From positions 62,001-126,000 of the forward strand of contig NZ_BKAJ01000018.1 in NCBI RefSeq assembly GCF_007992495.1: a DNA stretch of 64,000 nucleotides, written 5' to 3'. Within the stretch, counting starts at the first letter, position 1; every line of letters starts with the position of its first letter. Source of the stretch: Reyranella soli. Lineage in GTDB: Bacteria > Pseudomonadota > Alphaproteobacteria > Reyranellales > Reyranellaceae. Below are positions 42,027-50,812 of this stretch, piece after piece. A program made the translations under genes and the position numbers. The notes under the pieces were generated by a model. It made no database searches and was not told the DNA's origin. It was given only the letters and a program-made list of their open reading frames with translations.

Positions 42027-42854
42027 ATGCCCGTCATCGACGTCCAGGTTCATCCCTTCGATCGCAATCATCCAGGCCGGCCATGGGCCAGCCCCTCGCA
42101 CGGGCTCCTCTCCGCCACCGGCGAGGAAATGGTCGCGGCGATGACCAGCGTCGGTGTCGACGGCGCGGTCATGGTGTCGTCGTTCAGCGCCTACAAATAC
42201 GATCCGAGCTACGCCCTGGAAGTCTACAACACCTATCCGGACAAGTTCCGGGTGGTGACGCCGGTCGACGCGACCGATCCGGCGATCGACGATGTGGTGG
42301 CACGGTGGGCGACGATGCCGGGCGCGCGCGGCATTCGGATCCGCATGGGCAAGGACCTGCCGATGGACGCCGACCATCCCGGCCTGCGCCGCGCTTTCGC
42401 GGCTGCCGCCAGGCATGGCCTGCCGGTCAATCTGCTGTGCTGGGGCATCCTCGACAAAGGCCTGCCGCACATCCGGCAACACCCCGATACAGTCATCGTG
42501 ATCGACCATCTTGGCCTGCTGCAACCGTTTCGCCCGCCGGTTCCCGTCGACGTCTGGGCAGACCTGCCGAAGCTGCTCGATCTGGCTCAATACCGAAACG
42601 TCAGGGTGAAGGTCAGCGGCGCCTGCACCATGTCGCACCAGCCGTTCCCCTACGACGATATCTGGGAGCCGGTGCTGCGCATCATCGATGCGTTCGGGCT
42701 GGATCGCTGCATGTGGGGCACCGACTGGACCCGGACGATCGGCATGTTGACCTACGAGCAGGGCGTCGCGCCGTTCCGCGAAACCAAGCACTTGTCCGAG
42801 AGCGACAAGGCGGCCCTCATGGGAGGAACGTTGCAGCAAGTCTACAAGTGGTGA
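42027..42854 (+). CDS. amidohydrolase_2-family hydrolase
   Basis: 275 residues from the ATG at 42027, two bases after the ligA stop. 'VIDVQVHPFDRNHP', 'ARGIRIRMGKDLPMDADHPG', 'TVIVIDHLGLLQPF', 'NVRVKVSGACTMSH' and 'GLDRCMWGTDWTRTIGM' give the family order. Relatives include 2-pyrone-4,6-dicarboxylate hydrolase (LigI) and lactonases. Directly after ring-cleavage genes, a lactone or pyrone substrate is the likely one. Confidence 0.9.
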   Translation: MPVIDVQVHPFDRNHPGRPWASPSHGLLSATGEEMVAAMTSVGVDGAVMVSSFSAYKYDPSYALEVYNTYPDKFRVVTPVDATDPAIDDVVARWATMPGARGIRIRMGKDLPMDADHPGLRRAFAAAARHGLPVNLLCWGILDKGLPHIRQHPDTVIVIDHLGLLQPFRPPVPVDVWADLPKLLDLAQYRNVRVKVSGACTMSHQPFPYDDIWEPVLRIIDAFGLDRCMWGTDWTRTIGMLTYEQGVAPFRETKHLSESDKAALMGGTLQQVYKW

Positions 42855-42861
42855 GGAAGAG

Positions 42862-43623
42862 ATGAATCGTCTCGCGGGGAAGGTAGCGGTGATCACCGGC
42901 GCGGGCTCCGGCATCGGCCGGGCAGCAGCCAGGATGTTCGTCGCGGAGGGTGCCAAGGTCGTCGTGGCGGAAATCGACGCGACCTTGGGCGAGGCATCCG
43001 CGCGCGAGGCCGGCGCCGACGCCCGCTTTGTGAAGACGGACGTGACCGACGAAGACAGCGTCAAGCAGATGGTGCATCAGGCCAAAGAGGCCTTCGGCCA
43101 CATCGATGTCCTCCTGAATTGCGCGGGTGGGTCTCTCCGCGAGGACAGTCCAGTCACCGAAGTCGATCCGTCAGTGTGGGACAAGACCATCAACCTCGAT
43201 ATGAAAGGGCCGTTCCTGTGCTGCCGGCACGTCATCCCCGTGATGGTCGAGCAGGGCAAAGGCAGCGTGGTCAACTTCTCGTCGGTGGTGGCCTTGCGCG
43301 GCAACCACATCGCCCATGTCTACGTCATGGCCAAGGGCGGCCTGATCTCCTTCACCCAGGCCCTGGCCGGCGCCTATTCGCCCAAGGGTGTCCGCATTAA
43401 CGCCATCTGCCCCGGCGTCGTGCTGACGGAACGGGTCAGGAGTCGCTTCACCGGCGGCAACCAGATTCGCTTCGGCGGCATCGACAACATCGCCGGACAG
43501 TACCCGTTCGCCGTTGGCCAGCCGGAGGACATCGCCAACGTCGCCCTGTTCCTCGCCTCCGACGAATCGCGCATGGTGAACGGCGCCGCGATCCCGGCCG
43601 AGGGCGGGTTCTCCGCCTACTAG
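42862..43623 (+). CDS. short-chain dehydrogenase/reductase
   Basis: 253 residues with GAGGAAGAG upstream. Cofactor loop 'GKVAVITGAGSGIGRAAARM', 'LLNCAGGS', Ser in 'GSVVNFSSVVALRGNHIAHV', catalytic YVMAK, and 'PKGVRINAICPGVVLTERVR'. NAD(P)-dependent oxidation of an alcohol, probably an intermediate of the adjacent aromatic pathway. Last gene of the rightward cluster. Confidence 0.93.
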   Translation: MNRLAGKVAVITGAGSGIGRAAARMFVAEGAKVVVAEIDATLGEASAREAGADARFVKTDVTDEDSVKQMVHQAKEAFGHIDVLLNCAGGSLREDSPVTEVDPSVWDKTINLDMKGPFLCCRHVIPVMVEQGKGSVVNFSSVVALRGNHIAHVYVMAKGGLISFTQALAGAYSPKGVRINAICPGVVLTERVRSRFTGGNQIRFGGIDNIAGQYPFAVGQPEDIANVALFLASDESRMVNGAAIPAEGGFSAY

Positions 43624-43632
43624 AGCAAGACG

Positions 43633-44241
43633 CTAGGCGACCGCGAGGGCGCGCTGGTAGGCCGGCCGCGCGCGCAGCCGTTCATGATAGGCAACGGCGC
43701 GCGGTCCCAGCAGGTTGTCGAGACCCAGCATGCCGACCAGGTGAAGCGGATAGCTGACTGAAACGTCGGCCAAGGTCAGCCGCCCTGCGGCGAGGAACTC
43801 GCGGCCCTCGAGACGCTCCTCGAGCATTTCTAGCCGCTCGGCAACATGGTCGCGCGCGCCGGCAATGAGGGCGTCGACCTCGGGCGTCTTGTGCTCCACC
43901 CGGCGCACGATGTTCAGGCGCGACAACGGCGTCATCAGCGTCGACTCGCCGTACCACAGCCATTGCAGGAACTGGGGTCGCTCCGGGTCGTCGGTCGGGA
44001 CGACCAGCGGCGAGCCGTGCTTGGTGGCGAGGTAGTCGCAGATCGCCATCGATTCGCCGAGCCGCACCTCGCCATCGATCAGGAGCGGCACCATTCCGGT
44101 CGGATTGACCGCAAAATAGTCCGGCGCGTGCTGGCGCGGCGGATACGGCATCGACCTGATCTCGGCCTTCGCGCCGATTTCCTGCAGCACCCAGATCACG
44201 CGGATCGCCCGCGTGTTCGGCGCGGAATAGACGGTCATCAT
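43633..44241 (-). CDS. glutathione S-transferase
   Basis: 202 residues; GGAGG precedes the tandem ATGATG start. The N-terminal domain has 'MTVYSAPNTRAIRVIWVLQE' with a Ser near the active position, cis-Pro in 'NPTGMVPLLIDGEVRLGESM' and 'AICDYLATKHG'. The C-terminal domain has 'EFLAAGRLTLADVSVSYPLH'. Could conjugate or isomerise ring-cleavage products. It converges on the SDR above with only 9 bp between stops. Confidence 0.92.
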   Translation of the reverse strand: MMTVYSAPNTRAIRVIWVLQEIGAKAEIRSMPYPPRQHAPDYFAVNPTGMVPLLIDGEVRLGESMAICDYLATKHGSPLVVPTDDPERPQFLQWLWYGESTLMTPLSRLNIVRRVEHKTPEVDALIAGARDHVAERLEMLEERLEGREFLAAGRLTLADVSVSYPLHLVGMLGLDNLLGPRAVAYHERLRARPAYQRALAVA

Positions 44242-44268
44242 CAGCGCCTCCAGCGATTGGCCTCCGCT

Positions 44269-45039
44269 CTACTGCGCCGTCATGCCGCCATCGATCACCA
44301 GTTCCGAGCCGGTGACCCAGGACGATTCGTCGGACGCCAGGAACAGCACGCCATTGGCGATATCCTCGGCGGTGCCGAGCCGCCCCATCGGCGTGCGATC
44401 GATCAACGCCTGGCGCACGGCGGGATCGCTGAAGCGCTTATCGGTCAGCGGCGTATCGGCATAGCCCGGATGCACCGAATTGATGCGGATATTCTCCTTC
44501 GCATATTGCAACGCCGCCGACTTGGTGAAGATCGTGATGGCGCCCTTGGCCGCCGAATAGGCGGGCGACGTGGGACTGCCGACGATGCCCATGACCGAGG
44601 ACGTATTGATGATCGACCCGCCGCCGCCTTTGCGCATGGCCGGGATTGCCGTGCGGGTGCCGAGGAAAACGCCCTTGGCATGAACACCGAGCTCGTGTTC
44701 CCAGATCTCCACCGTGATGTCCTCGACCTTGCCGGGAAAGCCGACACCGGCATTGTTGAACAGGATGTCCAGCCGTCCGTGCGCCGCCATCACGGCATCC
44801 ACGACCTCGGCCCAGTTCCGTTCAGACGTCACGTCGAGGCGCAGGTAACGCGCGTCATGCCCCTCGGCGCAGAGCGCCGCGGCCGCGCGCTCGCCCAGCT
44901 CGTCGCGGATATCGGTCAGCACCACCTTCGCGCCCTCGCGCGCGAACAGATGCGCCGCCGCGCCGCCGAAGCCCATCAGCTCGCCCTTGATCGCCGCCGC
45001 CGCGCCGGTCAGCAGCGCTACCTTGCCGTGCAGTCGCAT
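44269..45039 (-). CDS. SDR-family oxidoreductase with atypical glycine loop
   Basis: 256 residues from the ATG at 45039 (GGGGGAGAGG upstream). It has NNAG ('LDILFNNAGVGFPGKVEDIT'), Ser in 'GSIINTSSVMGIVGSPTSPA', catalytic YSAAK, and 'SWVTGSELVIDGGMTAQ'. The usual TGxxxGIG loop is replaced by TGAAAAIKGELMGFGGAAAH, several residues longer, so cofactor binding may differ. It follows the HpcH/HpaI aldolase by 13 bp in the leftward group, likely oxidising or reducing a pathway ketone or alcohol. Confidence 0.9.
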   Translation of the reverse strand: MRLHGKVALLTGAAAAIKGELMGFGGAAAHLFAREGAKVVLTDIRDELGERAAAALCAEGHDARYLRLDVTSERNWAEVVDAVMAAHGRLDILFNNAGVGFPGKVEDITVEIWEHELGVHAKGVFLGTRTAIPAMRKGGGGSIINTSSVMGIVGSPTSPAYSAAKGAITIFTKSAALQYAKENIRINSVHPGYADTPLTDKRFSDPAVRQALIDRTPMGRLGTAEDIANGVLFLASDESSWVTGSELVIDGGMTAQ

Positions 45040-45052
45040 CCTCTCCCCCTTT

Positions 45053-45862
45053 TCAAGGCACCGGCACACCGATCGATTTCAGCCGCGCATGGGCACGACG
45101 GGCACGCGCCTTCAGGCCATCGAGATAGGTGCTGACGTCGTTGCCGGGCAGGTTCAGAACCTTGCAGCCGAGCCGCCAGTATTCCTCGATCTGCGCCTCG
45201 GTTTCCGCCGACCCGCGGGCAAGCTTCCCGTGCGCTTTGCAGGCCTCCGCGATGCGGCGCACGGCTGCCTTGAAGGTCGGGTGCTCGAGCTGGAGGTGGA
45301 CGCCGAGGCGCGCACTGAGGTCCGAGTGGCCATAGGCGATCATGTCGATGCCCTCGACGGCGGCGATCGCCTCGACATTCTCCAGGCCCTCGAGCGATTC
45401 GATCGACACGCAGACGATGATGTTGGCATTGGCCCACGGCGCATACTCGGTGGCGTGACGGCCGCCATAGCTCCGGTATCCGGTGTGCATCCCCTGCCCC
45501 GAGATACCGCGATGGCCGATCGGCGGAAATTTCGCCTCCGCCACGATGGCGCGCGCCTCCTCGACGCTGTCGACCTCCGAGACCTGGATGCCCATGATCC
45601 CCTGATCGAGGATCGCCGGGATCAGATGCGTGGACGATTTATGGATCCGCACGATCGCCGAGACGTCGGTGGCCTGGAACCAGCCGGCAAGATCCGCGAT
45701 CGTCTCGAGGTCGAAGGCGCCGTGCTCGTGGTCGATCGCGCAGTAGTCGAAGCCGGAGGCCTCGATGATCCACGGCACCCCGCGCGAGGCGAACTCCTTG
45801 AGCTGGGTCCCCAGTGCGGCCCGTCCCTCGCGCACCGCCCGGAATATGCTGTTGTCTTTCAT
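45053..45862 (-). CDS. HpcH/HpaI-family aldolase
   Basis: 269 residues from the ATG at 45862, with GGGAG upstream. 'NSIFRAVREGRAALGTQLKE', 'ASGFDYCAIDHEHGAFDLET', 'GIMGIQVSEVDSVEEARAIV', 'FPPIGHRGISG', and 'IDMIAYGHSDLSARLGVHLQ' match the class II pyruvate aldolase fold. Such enzymes split 4-hydroxy-2-oxo acids, the final step of meta-cleavage pathways, so it fits the opposite-strand dioxygenase cluster. The active-site Arg/Glu/Asp set was not checked residue by residue. Confidence 0.9.
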   Translation of the reverse strand: MKDNSIFRAVREGRAALGTQLKEFASRGVPWIIEASGFDYCAIDHEHGAFDLETIADLAGWFQATDVSAIVRIHKSSTHLIPAILDQGIMGIQVSEVDSVEEARAIVAEAKFPPIGHRGISGQGMHTGYRSYGGRHATEYAPWANANIIVCVSIESLEGLENVEAIAAVEGIDMIAYGHSDLSARLGVHLQLEHPTFKAAVRRIAEACKAHGKLARGSAETEAQIEEYWRLGCKVLNLPGNDVSTYLDGLKARARRAHARLKSIGVPVP

Positions 45863-45918
45863 GGATCGTAGGCTCCCATCGCGAAGCACCTCGATCATGG
45901 CACAGGGCGCGCTGCGAT

Positions 45919-46731
45919 TCAGTCGTCCGAACGCAGGGCTGCTTCCACGCGCTGGATGAACTGCTCCCGCAAGGCAGGGAACGCCCGCCCGAGGACGAAC
46001 AGGACACGGACAATGGGCAGATAGGACTCGATCGCCGCCGTCAGCGCCGCGGGCGACGTGCCGGCGAGCCGCGCGTACTCGGCCAGCAGGGCCGCATAGA
46101 GCGCGCGCGGCCGCTTGGGATCGTCGACCCTTTCGGGCGCAATCTCGGTAAGGATGATGTGGCTGAACCCGAGATCGAGGGCCGCGGGCCCGCGGATCGT
46201 ACCGGTCCAGTCGACGAGCCTCGGACCTTCCGCCGTCATGATCACATTGTCGGGGTGAAGGTCGCCATGGCAAAGCTCGTCGCCCGGCGACAGGCGCTCG
46301 ATCAGGGCGAGGACGCCGGTGGCGATATGCTGCGGAAGCACGCCGCTCGAGCCCCGCACCATGGCGTCCATCCAGACGCGCAGGGAGGGCACGTCCGGCG
46401 GCGCGGGCGTCTTGTGAACGGCAAGGCAGAGGTCCGCGAGGATCGCACCCGCCTGCCCCGGCGTCATGGCGCCGGTTTGCAGGAGCTGCAGCAGGGTCGG
46501 TCCGTCGAAGCGCGACATCACGATGCCGAAGCGCCTCTCCAAGGTCACCGCACCGAACACCTCCGGCGCCGGGGCGCCGGCGGCGAAGATGGCGTCGGTC
46601 TTTTGCGCTTCGTGCCAGCTCAGCCGCCGCGAAGCGCCGGCCTTGAACAGCTTCACGACCTGACCGGGCGTCCATGCATGAACGTCCGCAGAAACGCCTC
46701 CACCGATCTTCTCTCCCAGAAATCCCTGCAT
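45919..46731 (-). CDS. aminoglycoside phosphotransferase (APH)-like small-molecule kinase
   Basis: 270 residues from the ATG at 46731 (GGAGGG upstream). 'QGFLGEKIGGGVSADVHAWT' is the nucleotide loop, 'VVKLFKAG' supplies the Lys, 'DELCHGDLHPDNVIMTAEGP' is the Brenner-type catalytic loop and 'LVDWTG' the Mg-binding Asp. The APH fold also includes choline, homoserine and macrolide kinases, so resistance cannot be assumed. It heads the leftward group. A strong promoter with a long leader lies upstream. Confidence 0.88.
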   Translation of the reverse strand: MQGFLGEKIGGGVSADVHAWTPGQVVKLFKAGASRRLSWHEAQKTDAIFAAGAPAPEVFGAVTLERRFGIVMSRFDGPTLLQLLQTGAMTPGQAGAILADLCLAVHKTPAPPDVPSLRVWMDAMVRGSSGVLPQHIATGVLALIERLSPGDELCHGDLHPDNVIMTAEGPRLVDWTGTIRGPAALDLGFSHIILTEIAPERVDDPKRPRALYAALLAEYARLAGTSPAALTAAIESYLPIVRVLFVLGRAFPALREQFIQRVEAALRSDD

Positions 46732-47058
46732 CGTCTGTCCCTCCGTCGCGCGGAGCAGACACGCCGCGGCGGGCAAAGACAAACCCATTGATTCTTAGGT
46801 GGCACTTGTGCAGGCTCAGAAGGTGGCGGGGCACTCAACGAGTCGCTCGACACCCTCAAGCACTTCAAGCCAGCTACGAACCTGCTGAAATGAATTTGCG
46901 GCATTATCGGCATTTCCGCCGGTACTTTCGTAGTGGTGCTCGGAAGCCGACCCACTATCGATGGGGTTTGCCGGCGAATTTCGATAGTTAAGATAGTTTA
47001 GACGTTGGTTTTCGCTCGGCTGGGGAGGCCGGCCCGGTTGCGGCCGGGCGCGATGGGT

Positions 47059-47081
47059 ATCGGATAAACGATGCACAGAGC
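47059..47081 (-). repeat. leader sequence shared with 59614-59636
   Basis: ATCGGATAAACGATGCACAG plus AGC matches the second site at 21 of 23 positions. On the minus strand it encodes the first codons (V/M)HR(L/S)SD of both leaders. Confidence 0.7.
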
Positions 47082-47104
47082 CGCCGCGAGGCGAGCGCGA
47101 GGTC

Positions 47105-47133
47105 AATATAACTGAAGTGTTTTAACGGGTCAA
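47105..47133 (-). promoter_or_regulatory. sigma70-type promoter directing the APH-like gene
   Basis: On the minus strand TTGACC (47133-47128) and TATATT (47110-47105) are separated by exactly 17 bp in an AT-rich patch, unusual in this GC-rich window. The start site would be about 370 nt before the APH-like gene. Confidence 0.65.
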
Positions 47134-47375
47134 CTACAGTTTTAGTTTTTGCGCTCCATAGGCGGTCGATCGACGCAATTACTCCGGGGTCGGGTACCGT
47201 GCCAGCAGTGCTGGCAATTTCACTCACCGACCCTCGCTGACCGTCATGATCACTGTGCAGAGCGACTGGTCTAGACTAGCCATCAGCCGGTTCGGCGCTG
47301 CGGAACCATCGCTTCTCGGCCGATTGCATCAGCGACATCGGCGGACGTAGCTTTCGAAGACGGGAGATCGAAAGC

Positions 47376-48536
47376 ATGAAACGCAGCACGGACCGCATCC
47401 TGACCACCCACATGGGCAGCCTGCCGCGGCCGGACATTTTGGCCGACCTGCTGGTTGCCCAGGCCGAAGGCAAGCCGGTCGATGCCGCGCGGATCCCGGC
47501 GCTGACCGACGAGGCGATGGACCTGATCGTGCGCCGCCAGCTCGACAGCGGCATCGACGTCGGCAACGACGGCGAGATGCCGCGCTCCACCTTCTTCGGC
47601 TACATCACCGGGCGCATGTCGGGCTTCGGCGGTCAATCGAAGCGCCGGCCGATCCTCGACATGCAGCAGTTTCCCACGTGGTGGCAGAACTACCAGGCGC
47701 GCGGCGTACGCCGGCTCAACGTCTACGGCTTCCCGGCAGCGATCGGTCCGGTGCGCTACGAGAGCCTCGACGGCGCCAGGGCCGAGCTCGACGCCTTCGC
47801 CGGCGCGCTCAAGCGCCAGACACGGCGCTTCGCGGAAACCTTCGTCACCGCCGTCTCGCCCGGCTTCGCCGCCTGCTCGCTGCAGAACCAGCATTATGAC
47901 AGCCACGAAGCCTACGTCTTCGCGCTCGCCCGCGCGCTCAAGCAGGAATACGACTTCATCGTCGCGCAAGGCCACGTGCTGCAGATCGACTCGCCCGACC
48001 TCGGCATCGAACGCGCCGGCTACTTCCAGGACGAGCCGTTGCCGAAGTTCATCGAAGCGATGGAGATGCACGTCGCCGCACTGAACGAGGCGCTGGCCGA
48101 CATCCCGCCCGAGCGGGTGCGCTTCCACGCCTGCTGGGGCAACCGCGACAGCCCGCACGTCAACGACGTGCCGGCGCCCGACGTGCTGCCGGTCTGCTTC
48201 CAGGTGAAGGCCGGCGCGCTCTGCCTGCCCTTCGCCAACGCGCGCCACAGCCACGAGATCGACGCCTTCCGCACCCAGAAGCTGCCCGATCGCATGACCC
48301 TGGTCTGCGGCGTGGTCGAATCGACGCACAATTACGTCGAGCACCCTCAGGTGATCGCCGAGCGGCTGGAGCGCGCCGTGCGCGCCGTCGGCGACCGCGA
48401 GCGCGTCATGGCCGGAACCGACTGCGGCTTCGGCACCATCGTCGGCGACACCCAGGTGTCGGAGGACGTGGTGTGGGCCAAGCTCGAGGCGATGCGCGAT
48501 GGTGCGGCCATCGCCAGCAAGCGGCTCTGGGGCTAA
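47376..48536 (+). CDS. cobalamin-independent methionine synthase II-like protein
   Basis: 386 residues with GGGAG upstream. 'RILTTHMGSLPRPDILADLL', 'GIDVGNDGEMPRSTFFGYIT', 'VRFHACWGNRDSPHVNDVPA' and 'VMAGTDCGFGTIVGDTQVSE' match the C-terminal MetE/UROD barrel, with His/Cys residues that could bind zinc. It lacks the N-terminal half of MetE. Related proteins are alkyl- or methyltransferases to thiols such as coenzyme M. The substrate is unknown. Stand-alone gene, convergent with the kinase. Confidence 0.9.
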   Translation: MKRSTDRILTTHMGSLPRPDILADLLVAQAEGKPVDAARIPALTDEAMDLIVRRQLDSGIDVGNDGEMPRSTFFGYITGRMSGFGGQSKRRPILDMQQFPTWWQNYQARGVRRLNVYGFPAAIGPVRYESLDGARAELDAFAGALKRQTRRFAETFVTAVSPGFAACSLQNQHYDSHEAYVFALARALKQEYDFIVAQGHVLQIDSPDLGIERAGYFQDEPLPKFIEAMEMHVAALNEALADIPPERVRFHACWGNRDSPHVNDVPAPDVLPVCFQVKAGALCLPFANARHSHEIDAFRTQKLPDRMTLVCGVVESTHNYVEHPQVIAERLERAVRAVGDRERVMAGTDCGFGTIVGDTQVSEDVVWAKLEAMRDGAAIASKRLWG

Positions 48537-48552
48537 GGAGGCAGGGAGCTGG

Positions 48553-49554
48553 TCACGTTCCCAGCCGGGCACTGTTCATGCGCAGGGTGACGATCACACC
48601 CTCGGCAGGCCAGTCGAACGCAATCGTTCCGCCGAGATTTCGGGTGATGGTATTCTTCACCAGGACGCTTCCGAAGCCGGTCTGCTCTCTCGGCGCAGAG
48701 ATGCGTGGTCCGCCTCTTTCCGTCCATACGAGCACCATCTCGCCATCGTTGGCGGTACAGGTGACATCGAGAGAACCGGCTTCTTTTGAGAGCGCACCAT
48801 ACTTGAGCGAGTTCGTCGCCAGCTCATGAACGACAAGGGCCATCGCGGTGATGGCGCCCTCGCCGACCAGAATGTCGGATACGGAGACTCGAATGCGGCT
48901 GCCGATGGTACCCTTGTCGTCGTAGGCGCCGAGCAGGACAGCCAGCAAGTCGGCGAGAGGTGCGGCCCTTTTTTGCTCACCGAGGGCCGGACGCACGAGT
49001 TCGTGGGCCCTGCCCAGGGCAACCAGCCTTTCGGTAAGGTCACGCGCCATTTCCTTCGGCGTGTCCGCCGATCGCGAGGCAATCACCGTCAAGGCGGCCG
49101 CGATGGCGAACAGGTTCTTGACCCGATGACTCATCTCGTTCGAGAGCAGTTCACGGGCTTCCTCGGCCAGTTTCCGCTCGGTCACGTCGAGGAAGACACC
49201 GAACATGGTCCGGCCGACAATGCCTTGATCGTCTCCCCGGCCACGCGCGGATATCCAATGCACCTCGCCGCGATGCAAAATGCGGAAGTCGATCTCATAG
49301 GCCCCGAATTTTTGCCGGGTCGCGGCGAAAGCCGCCCGAACCCTGTCGAGATCCTCGGGATGGATACGGGCGGACAAGTCCTCGAACGTGACCGCCTCGC
49401 CGGCCGGCACGTCCCACAGGCCGTGCGCCCGTGCATCCATGGCGATCCTGTTGGTATCGACGTTCCACGACCACAGTGCGACACCGGCAGCGTCCGAGGC
49501 AATTCGAAGGCGGTTCGCATCCCACTCGGGCGGCGTCGCGTCTTGCGATGACAT
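48553..49554 (-). CDS. PAS-HWE histidine kinase
   Basis: 333 residues. A PAS domain occupies about residues 17-125 ('GVALWSWNVDTNRIAMDARA', 'RGEVHWISARGRGDDQG', 'FGVFLDVTERKLAEEA'). The kinase core has the H-box SNEMSHRVKNLFAIAAALTV, N-box VVHELATNSLKYGALS and the WTERGG motif that defines HWE kinases. No transmembrane segments, so it senses a cytoplasmic signal. It lies 31 bp after the GAF kinase in the response-regulator operon. Confidence 0.92.
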   Translation of the reverse strand: MSSQDATPPEWDANRLRIASDAAGVALWSWNVDTNRIAMDARAHGLWDVPAGEAVTFEDLSARIHPEDLDRVRAAFAATRQKFGAYEIDFRILHRGEVHWISARGRGDDQGIVGRTMFGVFLDVTERKLAEEARELLSNEMSHRVKNLFAIAAALTVIASRSADTPKEMARDLTERLVALGRAHELVRPALGEQKRAAPLADLLAVLLGAYDDKGTIGSRIRVSVSDILVGEGAITAMALVVHELATNSLKYGALSKEAGSLDVTCTANDGEMVLVWTERGGPRISAPREQTGFGSVLVKNTITRNLGGTIAFDWPAEGVIVTLRMNSARLGT

Positions 49555-49585
49555 CCCAGCAATTCCCTTGATTTACCGTCGAACG

Positions 49586-50812
49586 TCAAATCGTCTCCGA
49601 TACCGCCCTCTCGGCAGCCATCGGAAAGGCGAGGGTCCATCTCGTCCCCCGATCCGAGACGACGCGGACCGCTCCACCGATCTGCTCCATGAGGCGACGG
49701 ATGAGACCGAGGCCATGGCGCTTGCTTGTGGCAGGCTCCACAAAGCCGATGCCGTCATCAACAATCATGAGAAGGGCACCCGTGGCGCTTCGAGTCAGAG
49801 CGACGCGGATCGCACCAGCGCGTTCCGGGAAGGCATGAATATATGCGTTCGAGATGATCTCGGCGATGACAATGCCGAGCGCCGTCACCGAATCCAGGTC
49901 GAGCAACAGAGGCTCAGCTTCGCCCTCGCAGGTCAGGGTCACGTGGAATTCCCGGTCGCCCTGAAAAGCGCTCAAACCCTCGCAGAGCGACCTCACATAT
50001 TGATCGAAGTCTATGGTGCGACTAAGGCCGTTTCCGAGCAGGTGGTCATAGACTTTCGCCAGGCTCATCACACGTTGCGCAATGGACCGCAGTCCCTCTT
50101 TCGGCCCGCCGTCATTCAAGGCTATTTGTTGTCGCAACATTCCGGAGACGAGCTGGAGGTTGTTGCGAACACGGTGTTGCAGTTCTTCGGCCAGCACGTC
50201 CTTTTCGATCAACAATGCCTGCCGCTCGGTCAGCAGGCGGTCCTTTTCAACAATCAAGGCTTCCATCTGATCGATGGTCGTTCGCAAAACCGCTGTTCGA
50301 CCCGCCGTGGCCACCGCTTCGGCGACGACATTGGCGAAGCCGGTCAGAAAATCTATGTCGTGCTGATCGAACGCACGGGCGGTTGCGCTGTCGATCTCGA
50401 GAACGCCCCACGGCCCGCTCTTGCCTTTGATCAGAACATCGGCTGTCGCGACGATCTTGTGATCCGCGTAGAAAGGTGGAAGCGCATAGCTGTCGTTTTT
50501 CGAAAGGTCTTCGAGGATCACCGGTTTGCCGGTGAGGAATGCTCGACCCTGCGTCGAAGTTTCATCCGCCGGCGACACGACGTACCCGACAACACCCTCG
50601 TTCCAGCCGTACCCCGCCTCGACCAGCAGATCGTTGTGATCTGCACGGTGGCGGCAGATCTTTGCATAAGGCACGTCGAGGCTCCGCGCACATATCTCGG
50701 CTGCCTCGGTCAGAATCTTCTGCAGGTCGCTTTCCCAGAATGCGAAGCTGCCAAAGTTCGCGAGCGCCGCTTGTTGACGCAGAAGCTTCTCGATGGTGCG
50801 GGTTTCGGTCAC
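49586..50812 (-). CDS. GAF-HisKA_2 histidine kinase
   Basis: 408 residues from a GTG that overlaps the response-regulator stop by 4 bp (GTGA). A GAF domain spans about 30-175 ('AEICARSLDVPYAKICRHRA', 'VILEDLSKNDSYALP', 'GPWGVLEIDSATARAFDQHD'), followed by a coiled-coil (VEKDRLLTERQALLIEKDVL). The H-box is EELQHRVRNNLQLVSGMLRQ and the ATP domain has 'IIAEIISNAYIHAFPE' and 'DDGIGFVEP'. Soluble. Translational coupling to the regulator marks them as partners. Confidence 0.92.
   Translation of the reverse strand: MTETRTIEKLLRQQAALANFGSFAFWESDLQKILTEAAEICARSLDVPYAKICRHRADHNDLLVEAGYGWNEGVVGYVVSPADETSTQGRAFLTGKPVILEDLSKNDSYALPPFYADHKIVATADVLIKGKSGPWGVLEIDSATARAFDQHDIDFLTGFANVVAEAVATAGRTAVLRTTIDQMEALIVEKDRLLTERQALLIEKDVLAEELQHRVRNNLQLVSGMLRQQIALNDGGPKEGLRSIAQRVMSLAKVYDHLLGNGLSRTIDFDQYVRSLCEGLSAFQGDREFHVTLTCEGEAEPLLLDLDSVTALGIVIAEIISNAYIHAFPERAGAIRVALTRSATGALLMIVDDGIGFVEPATSKRHGLGLIRRLMEQIGGAVRVVSDRGTRWTLAFPMAAERAVSETI

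Larger units (their letters stand above)
46732..47375. other. 644-bp region with long leader and promoter
   Basis: No confident protein gene. On the minus strand it contains a strong promoter (47105-47133) followed by a leader that starts GTG CAT CGT TTA TCC GAT at 47076 and stays open to TGA at 46816 (86 codons). Near 46986 are ACTATC direct repeats. The rest to 47375 carries the promoter side of the rightward MetE-like gene; no obvious boxes were seen there. Confidence 0.5.

Noticed and set aside
43846..45135. A 429-codon plus-strand frame.
   Set aside because: Antisense to the GST and SDR genes, both of which have intact motifs.
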